Below, one piece after another: positions 6,544 to 12,991 of a DNA stretch of 14,186 nt; within the stretch, counting starts at the first letter, position 1; each line of letters starts with the position of its first letter. The DNA is from Simkania negevensis (GTDB taxonomy: Bacteria; Chlamydiota; Chlamydiia; Chlamydiales; JAFITR01), in contig JAFITR010000025.1 of NCBI GenBank assembly GCA_017116025.1, forward strand, positions 1-14,186, given 5' to 3'. The notes below the pieces were generated by a model that had not been told where the DNA came from, searched no databases, and saw only the letters and a list, made by a program, of their open reading frames with translations. The position numbers and the translations under genes are program-made.

Positions 6544-7506
6544 CTACTTCAATGCCTTCCACGCATGTGCAATAATTGTTTCGATTTCAGAATATTGAGG
6601 AGCCCAAGAAAGCTCTTTTCGGATTTTTGTCGCGTCAGCCCGGAGAATGGGTGGGTCGCCTTTTCGTCTCGCTGCTTCAATAATATTTAATTGTTTTCCC
6701 GTCACTTTTTCGATCATATGAAGGATTTCTCTGTTGCTAAATCCCTGGCTATTACCAAGGTTATAAACGAGACTGCTAGCTCCATCCAAAAGAGCTTCGA
6801 ATCCAAGAATATGCGCTGTGCCGATGTCGTAGGTGTGTATGTAGTCGCGAACACAAGTACCATCGGCAGTAGGGTAATCTATGCCATAGAGGTTGAAAGA
6901 AGCGCGGTTTTTTCTAAACGTATTTAAAGCAATAGGAATCAAGTTTTGTAGGCTGGTATAACGCACCTCGCCATCAGGATCCCCCCCCGCGGCATTAAAG
7001 TAGCGTAAAGCACAAAACTTCAACCCATAAGCATCAGCATAATCGGTTAAGATCTGCTCAATAAACAACTTGCTCCTGCCATATGGGGAGATTGGGTTGA
7101 GGGGATCTGACTCCTTAAGAAGCGCTCCCTTTTCGGGGACACCATAGACAGCAGCGGTAGAGGAAAAGACGAGTATGTTGACATTGTGGCGTATCATCAC
7201 ATCGAGAAGGCGTAACGTATTCGCTACATTATTGTTGTAGTATTTCTGCGGATTCTCCATCGACTCCTCTACGCGGATAGAAGCAGCAAAATGAAAGACA
7301 CCATCAAAAAAATGGTCGGTAAAAAGCTTGTCCAGTTTCTTTGTATCGCTGATGTCTCCTTGAACGAATCTCCCACGGACGACAGAATCGCGTTCGCTAA
7401 TGCTCAGGTTGTCGTAAACAACAGTGTCATATCCACGCTCTGCCAACATCTTGTTGATCAATGAGCCAATGTATCCAGCACCGCCAGTAATCAGTATTTT
7501 TTTCAT
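6544..7506 (-). CDS. galE: UDP-glucose 4-epimerase
   Basis: NAD-dependent interconversion of UDP-glucose and UDP-galactose, supplying galactose for surface glycans or feeding it into glycolysis. The protein has 320 residues and is an extended short-chain dehydrogenase. It has the Rossmann motif GGAGYIG (8-14), FHFAASIRVEES (71-82), catalytic S116/T117 in FSSTAAVYG, Y142 and K146 in SPYGRSK, then RYFNAAG and DGTCVRDYIH, all GalE-like. The chosen start is the ATG at 7504-7506 (MKKILITGG); upstream in-frame ATGs at 7518 and 7542 would add MIQG-type residues with no homology value, and none has a well-spaced ribosome-binding site, so the start is less certain than the gene. UDP-GlcNAc 4-epimerase activity cannot be excluded. 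It is followed 54 nt later by dnaX and is divergent from hprK. Confidence 0.92.
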   Translation of the reverse strand: MKKILITGGAGYIGSLINKMLAERGYDTVVYDNLSISERDSVVRGRFVQGDISDTKKLDKLFTDHFFDGVFHFAASIRVEESMENPQKYYNNNVANTLRLLDVMIRHNVNILVFSSTAAVYGVPEKGALLKESDPLNPISPYGRSKLFIEQILTDYADAYGLKFCALRYFNAAGGDPDGEVRYTSLQNLIPIALNTFRKNRASFNLYGIDYPTADGTCVRDYIHTYDIGTAHILGFEALLDGASSLVYNLGNSQGFSNREILHMIEKVTGKQLNIIEAARRKGDPPILRADATKIRKELSWAPQYSEIETIIAHAWKALK

Positions 7507-7611
7507 CCCTTGAATCATGCAAAAAAAATACATAATCAACACGCAAAAAGCAAGCCAGAAACAGTTGCGGCCACTACCCCTGCCCAGTAATTCCCGCTAC
7601 CTTGCCTATTC

Positions 7612-7633
7612 TCTTCGCGCAATCTTCGCGCAA
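7612..7633. repeat. 11-bp tandem duplication in the galE-hprK intergenic region
   Basis: TCTTCGCGCAA occurs twice back to back (7612-7622 and 7623-7633). It sits in the 229-bp region between divergent galE and hprK. It could be slippage or a binding site; nothing else supports a regulatory role. Confidence 0.8.
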
Positions 7634-7673
7634 CTATTCATCGCTCGGTTAGCGGCTATACCTACATTGCCTC

Positions 7674-7702
7674 TTGAGTTTTAAGCCACAATCATTTATC
7701 AA
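7674..7702 (+). promoter_or_regulatory. Candidate promoter of hprK-ptsH-ptsI
   Basis: TTGAGT (7674-7679) and TATCAA (7697-7702) are separated by 17 nt, each matching consensus at four of six positions, predicting a start near 7709 and a 27-nt leader. TAAAAT at 7709-7714 is a competing -10 without a good -35. The leader shows no Shine-Dalgarno before the hprK ATG. Confidence 0.35.
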
Positions 7703-7735
7703 ATAGTCTAAAATTAATCGATAAAAAATACTTCT

Positions 7736-8689
7736 ATGTCAATATACTGCGTCGACGACTTATATCAAAAACATGGAGAACAACTAGGCCTGAAACTCAT
7801 CTCTGGAGAGAACGGATTACGGAGGAAGATTTCTCTTCCTGAAGCCCAACGCCCTGGTCTAAGTTTATGTGGATATTTGAAGAGCCACGCACGACGACGC
7901 ATCCTCGTCTTTGGCAAGGTAGAGACTGAATATTTGCGTGATCTGGATCAAGAGACGAGAATGGAGCGGCTCAAAAACATCCTCCTACCGCAGACGCCTG
8001 CGGTCATTGTCGCCAGAAACTACCGCCCTCCCCACGAACTCCTCCTCCTATGTGAAGAGTTTGAGATCCCCCTTTTCCGTGCCAAGCTGGCGACGATGAA
8101 TCTATTGAGCAGACTAACCCTGAAGTTAATGGCTGACTTTGCTTCTCGCGTCAACCGCCACGGTACGCTGGTTGAAGTTTTTGGTGTAGGCGTATTAATC
8201 GAAGGGGAAAGTTCTGTAGGGAAAAGCGAAGCAGCTTTGGGGTTGCTGGAACGCGGACACCGCCTTATTTCCGACGACGTTGTCAAAATATCCAAGTTCG
8301 ATAGCAATTGTCTCGAGGGAGAAGGGGTTGCTCTGACACGCCACCACATGGAGATCCGAGGTATCGGGATCATCAATGTAGCACACTTGTATGGAGTGAC
8401 GTGTGTTAGGGATAAGAAAAATATCGATTTAATCGTACGGCTAGAAACGTGGAATGATACGACTTTTTACGACCGTATAGGGCTCGATGAGAACAACGAA
8501 ACAATCCTGGGAGTCCCTATCCCCTGCCACATCCTTCCTGTTAAACCTGGACGCGACGTCGTCCTCCTCCTCGAAACGATCGCTCTCAACCATCGCCTCA
8601 AAAAGATGGGATACAATTCTGCCAAAGAGTTCAGCGCCAAGTTATTAAAATCAATCTCACTCAAACAAATGCAAAGGACGAAATTGTGA
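7736..8689 (+). CDS. hprK: HPr kinase/phosphorylase
   Basis: Bifunctional enzyme that phosphorylates HPr on its regulatory serine using ATP or pyrophosphate and removes that phosphate by phosphorolysis. The protein has 317 residues, the usual length. The N-terminal domain (about 1-130) is weakly conserved. The kinase domain has H142 in RHGTLVEV, a Walker A GESSVGKS (157-164), the DD pair D180-D181 in LISDDVV, the family signature EIRGIGIINV (206-215) and the PVKPGRD loop (268-274). All catalytic positions recognised are present. The ATG at 7736 has no visible Shine-Dalgarno. Its TGA stop (8687-8689) overlaps the GTG start of ptsH, so kinase and substrate are translationally coupled. Acts in the cytosol with HPr and EI encoded just downstream. 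Confidence 0.95.
   Translation: MSIYCVDDLYQKHGEQLGLKLISGENGLRRKISLPEAQRPGLSLCGYLKSHARRRILVFGKVETEYLRDLDQETRMERLKNILLPQTPAVIVARNYRPPHELLLLCEEFEIPLFRAKLATMNLLSRLTLKLMADFASRVNRHGTLVEVFGVGVLIEGESSVGKSEAALGLLERGHRLISDDVVKISKFDSNCLEGEGVALTRHHMEIRGIGIINVAHLYGVTCVRDKKNIDLIVRLETWNDTTFYDRIGLDENNETILGVPIPCHILPVKPGRDVVLLLETIALNHRLKKMGYNSAKEFSAKLLKSISLKQMQRTKL
8673..8678 (+). promoter_or_regulatory. Ribosome-binding site supporting the GTG start of ptsH
   Basis: AAAGGA inside the 3' end of hprK lies 7 nt before GTG at 8686-8688. No in-frame ATG is available before the conserved HPr N-terminus, so this site decides the start. Confidence 0.7.
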
Positions 8690-8952
8690 AGCTCACACAA
8701 ACTGTCAAAGTAAAAAACGACCTTGGCCTACACACTCGTCCAGCAATGACAATCGTTAAGTTATTACAAAGCACTCCATGTGATGTACATTTTACCTACA
8801 AAAAAGAGACGGTCAGTGCTAAAAGCATTATGAGCATATTGATGCTCGCAGCGCAAAAAAATTCTTCGATTAAGATCACAATCGAAGGAGCCAATGCCGA
8901 CAACCTTATGGGGACATTGGTCAATGCTTTTGAAAGTCGTTTTGGGGAATAA
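8686..8952 (+). CDS. ptsH: Phosphocarrier protein HPr
   Basis: Histidine-containing phosphocarrier that takes phosphate from EI and passes it to EIIA-type acceptors. The protein has 88 residues, a complete HPr domain. The phosphorylated histidine is H16 in GLHTRPA and the regulatory serine is S47 in AKSIMSILML, equivalent to Ser46 of Bacillus HPr, so both EI- and HprK-dependent phosphorylation look possible. Translation starts at GTG (8686-8688), which overlaps the hprK stop codon in the arrangement GTGA, with AAAGGA 7 nt upstream. ptsI starts 3 nt after its stop. The serine region (KSIM) is like that of Gram-positive HPr rather than the enteric one, consistent with a partner kinase encoded directly upstream. 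Confidence 0.96.
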   Translation: MKLTQTVKVKNDLGLHTRPAMTIVKLLQSTPCDVHFTYKKETVSAKSIMSILMLAAQKNSSIKITIEGANADNLMGTLVNAFESRFGE

Positions 8953-8955
8953 TCT

Positions 8956-10737
8956 ATGGCTGCAAAAGACAAGAAAGAACAACGTCTGCAGGGAACGCCT
9001 ATCTGTGTAGGGGTTGCTATAGGGAAGCCTTTTGTCTTTACCTTCTCGGACGACCTCGTTCCAGAATTTTCCATCAGTAGTAACGAGGTGAAGAGAGAGA
9101 TCACCCGCTATCAAAAAGCGTTGGATGCCAGTAGGCAAGACATTATCCGCCTGAAAGACCAGCTTGAAAACGAGGGGCCTTTAGAAGGAATACTGATCAT
9201 GGAGGCACACCTGCAGATGATGCAGGATCCTCTAATAACGACACGTATTGAAGAAGAGATTCGTACAACGCGTAAGAATGCCGAGTACATCTTTCAAATT
9301 GCTATTGACGAATACGAGGAGAAGTTCAACAAGATCCCAAACAAGTTCTTCCGAGACAGGTTTAAAGATATCCAAGATATCTCGCGCAGGATTATGCAAC
9401 ATCTGCGCAAGAGTGTACGCATTACCTTAGCAGACATCCCACCAAACTCCATCGTCTTCACACACGAACTTTCCCCCTCCGACACCGCAGAGGCACTCAG
9501 CTCGTCCATCAAAGCCTTCGTTGTCCAAGAAGGAGGAGAGACTTCACATGCGGCGATCATGGCCAAAGCAAAAGGTATCCCCTACGTCGTGAATGTCAAT
9601 TTTGGCACTACACTAGGGCAAGCGGAGCTGAAGTCGGTCATTGTTGATGGTCGAACAGGAGAGGTGATCATTCACCCCACCCAACGCACTCTTGCAAAAT
9701 ACCGCGACTTACAGAAGCAGCTAGACATTCATCTTACTAACCTTGAAAGCAACGGCACACTGGAATCAGAAACAATTGACGGCTACAAAGTCCTCCTTTC
9801 CGCGAACATAGAGATGTTTGAAGAATTTGATATGCTACACAAATACGGAGGAGAAGGAGTAGGACTCTTTCGCTCCGAATATCTCTTTTCGTTTAACGAC
9901 GACTTCCCGAATGAAGAAGAGCAGTACGTCCTATATCGTCAGATTGTAGAAAAGATGAAAGGGCTGCCAGTAGTGATCAGGACATTCGATATTGGAGGTG
10001 ACAAGTTCAGGAGCTTCCAACAATCCTTTACACACGTCGAAGACAACCCCTTCCTCGGCTGCCGAGCGATACGCTTTATGCTAAAACAGCAAGAAGCGTT
10101 TAAAAACCAACTACGAGCCATCTTGCGGGCGGGCGCTCTAGGAGAAGTGAGCATCATGTTCCCCATGGTCTCTGGACTTCCCGAACTGCTTGAAGCCAAA
10201 CAACTCCTCAAAGAAACATGCATGGAGCTGAAAAGCGAAGGGATAGAAACAGCCGAACATATACGCATAGGCTGTATGATTGAAGTGCCCTCTGCTGCTA
10301 TCACATGCGATATCCTTGCAAAAGAATGTGATTTCTTGTCGATCGGCACCAACGACCTTGTCCAATACTCGCTTGCTGTCGACAGAGGTAACCACGCCAT
10401 GAGCTACCTCTACTCCCCTACCCACCCCAGCGTCATCAGACTCATCAAGATGATCGTCGCCGAAGGCAACCGCAACGGAATCCCCGTCTCCATATGTGGA
10501 GAGATCGGCGCAGATCCACGCTTTACCTCCCTCTTGCTAGGTCTTGGAGTTCACGAGCTTTCTGTGGCGTCCAGGTATATTCCTATCGTAAAAAATGCGA
10601 TACGCAATACCAGTATTGTCGAGGCAACAGAGCTTGCAGAAAAAGCTTTGGGCATGCCCACAGCAGCAGAAATTAAGAATATGCTCGTCGAAGAATACCG
10701 CAAAAATGTCGCCCACGACTTCCTCTATAACCATTAA
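8956..10737 (+). CDS. ptsI: Phosphoenolpyruvate-protein phosphotransferase, enzyme I
   Basis: EI autophosphorylates with phosphoenolpyruvate and donates the phosphate to HPr. The protein has 593 residues, slightly longer than E. coli EI because of an extra lysine-rich N-terminal stretch (residues 1-10). Order: HPr-binding helical domain (about 40-150), phosphohistidine domain with the active H198 in GGETSHAAIMA, then the PEP-binding barrel with R306 in GLFRSEYL, R342 in RTFDIGGDK, the LSIGTNDLVQYSLAVDR signature (471-487) and the catalytic cysteine C514 in SICGE. No GAF domain is present, so this is the classical type, not PtsP. It has a GGGGA ribosome-binding site. No EII component lies in the window, so the pathway may be regulatory or may feed EIIA-Ntr-like proteins elsewhere. 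Its stop is 4 bp from the converging dnaJ stop. Confidence 0.97.
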   Translation: MAAKDKKEQRLQGTPICVGVAIGKPFVFTFSDDLVPEFSISSNEVKREITRYQKALDASRQDIIRLKDQLENEGPLEGILIMEAHLQMMQDPLITTRIEEEIRTTRKNAEYIFQIAIDEYEEKFNKIPNKFFRDRFKDIQDISRRIMQHLRKSVRITLADIPPNSIVFTHELSPSDTAEALSSSIKAFVVQEGGETSHAAIMAKAKGIPYVVNVNFGTTLGQAELKSVIVDGRTGEVIIHPTQRTLAKYRDLQKQLDIHLTNLESNGTLESETIDGYKVLLSANIEMFEEFDMLHKYGGEGVGLFRSEYLFSFNDDFPNEEEQYVLYRQIVEKMKGLPVVIRTFDIGGDKFRSFQQSFTHVEDNPFLGCRAIRFMLKQQEAFKNQLRAILRAGALGEVSIMFPMVSGLPELLEAKQLLKETCMELKSEGIETAEHIRIGCMIEVPSAAITCDILAKECDFLSIGTNDLVQYSLAVDRGNHAMSYLYSPTHPSVIRLIKMIVAEGNRNGIPVSICGEIGADPRFTSLLLGLGVHELSVASRYIPIVKNAIRNTSIVEATELAEKALGMPTAAEIKNMLVEEYRKNVAHDFLYNH

Positions 10738-10741
10738 TCGG

Positions 10742-11902
10742 TCAGACAGAGAGTTCTTTGAAGAAGGAGCGTATCTTTTCTAAGAAGGAACGTTTTTTGG
10801 GTTGATTGTGCTGCTGTTCAAGGTCGCCAAACTCCTTCATAAGCTCTTTTTGGCGCTCGTTGAGCTTTGTAGGCGTTTCAATGATCACATGAACAAGCAA
10901 GTCACCGCGCCCCCGTCCATGGACGTTGGGCAAGCCCTCGTTACGGACACGTAACACCTTGCCATGCTGTATCCCTTCAGCAATGGAGACGCGACATGAA
11001 CCGGATAGAGTGGGGATCTCTTTTTTGCAGCCTAACGCCGCCTCAGCAAAACCGATGGGAAGATCGAGAATAAGGTGGTCGCCTTCTCTCTTGAAAAGGT
11101 CGTGAGGCTTGACAGTGACAAAGACATACAAATCACCGGAGGGCCCTCCCCCTTCTCCCGCATCGCCATAGCCTGTTAGCTTGAGACGCATGTCAGAGTC
11201 AATGCCTGCAGGGATGCGCACAGTGACGTTCTGCTTCTTTTTCACCTTTTGCTGGCCACGGCATTCAGAACATGGGTCTGTGATGACCTTGCCTTCGCCT
11301 TGACAGTCCGAACAGGCCATCGCCATGCTAAAGAATCCATGGGACTGCACCACCTGCCCAGAGCCCCTACAACGCGTACAGGTTTTGACGCCATCGGAAG
11401 ACTTTGTTCCGCGTCCACCGCAGCCACCACACGCGACCCAATTTGTCACAGCCAGCTCTTTCTCTATCCCTTTGGCAGCTTCTGTAAAAGATACTGTCAG
11501 CGCAACCTTCTTGCTAACCCCTTTTCTGGCAAGATGGTCTCTTCCACCACCCTGCATACCTCCACCGAAAAAGCTGTCAAAGAGGGAGTCGCCCCCTCCG
11601 CCAAATGCCCCCATAAAGGTACGCAGAGCTTCTTCCATCGAAGAGAACCCTCCGCCAGCTCCTCCTGGAAAGCCTGCTCCAGCCCCCACGCCTTCTTTCC
11701 CATAGCGGTCGTACATCTCCCGCTTTTGTTGATCGGAAAGAACTTCGTAAGCCTCGGAAATCTCTTTGAATTTCTGCTCAGCTTCTGCATCACCAGGGTT
11801 TTTGTCGGGATGGTATTTTACCGCCTGCTTGCGATACGCCTTCTTGACTTCGTCAGAAGTCGCATCGCGAGAAACGCCTAAAGTGTCGTAGTAGTCGCTC
11901 AT
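10742..11902 (-). CDS. dnaJ: Chaperone protein DnaJ (Hsp40)
   Basis: Co-chaperone that delivers substrates to DnaK and stimulates its ATPase. The protein has 386 residues, a full type I DnaJ. J domain 1-70 with the HPD motif at 31-33; Gly/Phe-rich region about 71-120; zinc domain with four cysteine pairs at C158/C161, C175/C178, C197/C200 and C211/C214; C-terminal substrate domains to about 350. Repeats one to three follow CxxCxGxG, while the fourth is CSECRGQQ with the last glycine replaced; all eight cysteines remain. The sequence around AGIDSDMRLKLTGYGDAGEGG strongly resembles chlamydial DnaJ. The start ATG at 11900-11902 has no Shine-Dalgarno and lies 14 nt after rpsU, so it is probably translated by coupling. 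The rpsU-dnaJ pairing also occurs in Chlamydia. Confidence 0.97.
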   Translation of the reverse strand: MSDYYDTLGVSRDATSDEVKKAYRKQAVKYHPDKNPGDAEAEQKFKEISEAYEVLSDQQKREMYDRYGKEGVGAGAGFPGGAGGGFSSMEEALRTFMGAFGGGGDSLFDSFFGGGMQGGGRDHLARKGVSKKVALTVSFTEAAKGIEKELAVTNWVACGGCGGRGTKSSDGVKTCTRCRGSGQVVQSHGFFSMAMACSDCQGEGKVITDPCSECRGQQKVKKKQNVTVRIPAGIDSDMRLKLTGYGDAGEGGGPSGDLYVFVTVKPHDLFKREGDHLILDLPIGFAEAALGCKKEIPTLSGSCRVSIAEGIQHGKVLRVRNEGLPNVHGRGRGDLLVHVIIETPTKLNERQKELMKEFGDLEQQHNQPKKRSFLEKIRSFFKELSV

Positions 11903-11916
11903 CTGTAGAGGAATGA

Positions 11917-12090
11917 TTACCTTCTGTATTTTAGTGCTGCTTTAGACTTAGCACGCTTTTTGACTGAAGGCTTGTCGTAAAAACGGTGAGCCTTAGCCAC
12001 CTTCATCACTCCCTCTTTGTCGAGCTTTTTTTTCAATATACGTAGCGCTTTCTCAATTGTATCGCCAATGCGAACTTTTACACCGACCAT
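11917..12090 (-). CDS. rpsU: 30S ribosomal protein S21
   Basis: A 57-residue gene, easily missed by length filters. The translation begins MVGVKVRIGDTIEKALRILK and ends with the basic tail KKRAKSKAALKYRR, with the S21 hallmark AHRFYDKPSVKK in between, so identity is clear. S21 is a small basic protein of the 30S subunit near the anti-Shine-Dalgarno end of 16S rRNA, important in initiation. The start ATG is at 12088-12090 with only a weak purine-rich stretch (AAGAAAGAG) upstream, and the stop TAA at 11917-11919 is 14 nt before dnaJ. It is the first gene of a leftward rpsU-dnaJ pair. A TATAGT element at 12141-12146 on the minus strand may be its -10, without a convincing -35. Confidence 0.96.
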   Translation of the reverse strand: MVGVKVRIGDTIEKALRILKKKLDKEGVMKVAKAHRFYDKPSVKKRAKSKAALKYRR

Positions 12091-12219
12091 GAATAGACCA
12101 CTCTTTCTTATTTGGTTTTTAGTTGATTCAATTTAATGATACTATAGCGTAAGGCAACGATTCTGCCTGATCAAGGGAAAAGATTACAAGAAAATTAATG
12201 TAACCATCTACCCTCTTTT

Positions 12220-12228
12220 TGCTATAGT
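12220..12228 (+). promoter_or_regulatory. Extended -10 promoter placing the tsaB start codon near the mRNA 5' end
   Basis: TGCTATAGT fits the extended -10 pattern TGnTATAAT at all but one position. Transcription would start about 7 nt downstream, at or next to the A of the tsaB ATG (12235). No good -35 is seen, which extended -10 promoters can tolerate. Confidence 0.5.
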
Positions 12229-12234
12229 GTGCTT

Positions 12235-12921
12235 ATGGCAACCTTACTCTTAGACACAAGCACAGATTTTGGCGTTGTAGCAGTCGTAAAAAAAGGAGCG
12301 ATTGTTTTTTGTAAAGAGCTCGATTCCAGTCCCTTCCATTCAAACGCCCTCATGCCTGCCGTCGATGAAGCGCTGCGTACAGCAAACCTAAAGGCCTCTG
12401 AGCTCCACTCTATCGTCGTAGGAAAGGGGCCCGGCTCGTATACAGGGATTCGCGTAGGAGTGGCATGTGCGAAGGTGCTCTCCTACGCCTGCCAAATCCC
12501 ACTGATTGGAGTCTGCTCTCTAGAGCTATTTGTCCCAAACGACTCCGAACCGCCAGGAGCGTTTGCCAGCCTCATCGATGCACGCAGTGGTGGCATCTTT
12601 TTTTTGGAAGGAACGAAAAACGAGGATGGAACTATCGTAACAAGCGAAGCTAAACTGCTACCAGTCAATATAGTACGTGAGCGCGTGCTTTCTATAAAAC
12701 GGCTCTTTACTCCGTCAGGAGAACACCTTCAAGAACGGTTAGACCTAAGAAAAGATCAATCAATCTCCTGGACCCGCTGCGGACCTAATATCCAACAGAT
12801 GAAGAGAATAGGAGAAACCAAGCTCGCTCAAAAAGCCTACACAACAAATGGGCGTCTGGAGATTTTGTACTTGCGCAAAACCCAGCCTGAGCTCAAAAAA
12901 GGGCCTTCCTCCTTGAACTAA
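12235..12921 (+). CDS. tsaB: tRNA N6-threonylcarbamoyladenosine synthesis protein TsaB
   Basis: TsaB (YeaZ) partners with TsaD and TsaE to transfer threonylcarbamoyl to A37 of tRNAs reading ANN codons; it is a catalytically inactive paralogue of TsaD that scaffolds the complex. The protein has 228 residues, typical. The N-terminal ASKHA-fold strand MATLLLDTST and the family motif GKGPGSYTGIRVG (63-75) are clear; the C-terminal half (about 110-228) is more divergent but of normal length. The ATG at 12235 is chosen because it gives the canonical N-terminus; an upstream in-frame GTG at 12229 overlaps the putative promoter. No Shine-Dalgarno is present, which fits a leaderless transcript. It is divergent from rpsU and followed 70 nt later by the EEP-fold gene, which has its own signals. 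Confidence 0.93.
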   Translation: MATLLLDTSTDFGVVAVVKKGAIVFCKELDSSPFHSNALMPAVDEALRTANLKASELHSIVVGKGPGSYTGIRVGVACAKVLSYACQIPLIGVCSLELFVPNDSEPPGAFASLIDARSGGIFFLEGTKNEDGTIVTSEAKLLPVNIVRERVLSIKRLFTPSGEHLQERLDLRKDQSISWTRCGPNIQQMKRIGETKLAQKAYTTNGRLEILYLRKTQPELKKGPSSLN

Positions 12922-12961
12922 AATAGTTTTTTATTGCAAACAAATACTTATATACAATCAC

Positions 12962-12977
12962 GAAATTGTACAATTTC
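12962..12977. promoter_or_regulatory. Perfect 16-bp palindrome, candidate operator of the EEP-fold gene
   Basis: GAAATTGTACAATTTC is identical to its own reverse complement. It sits 14 nt before the start codon, immediately before the ribosome-binding site and just after -10-like TATACA/TACAAT (12951-12958), so it would cover the transcription start. It lacks a following T-run, which argues against a terminator for tsaB. As RNA it could also form a 6-bp hairpin in the leader. Confidence 0.55.
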
Positions 12978-12984
12978 AAAGGAG
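12978..12984 (+). promoter_or_regulatory. Ribosome-binding site of the EEP-fold gene
   Basis: AAAGGAG ends 7 nt before the ATG at 12992 and directly abuts the palindrome. It is among the best Shine-Dalgarno sequences in the window, in contrast with tsaB just upstream, which has none. Confidence 0.8.
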
Positions 12985-12991
12985 AAAATCC

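Noticed and set aside
9939..10400. 153-codon open frame antisense to ptsI
   Set aside because: Opposite the conserved PEP-binding barrel of EI; no start signals or motifs of its own.
11249..11881. 210-codon open frame antisense to dnaJ
   Set aside because: It lies wholly opposite a clear DnaJ, has a cysteine- and serine-rich composition expected from an antisense frame, no ribosome-binding site and no recognisable motif.
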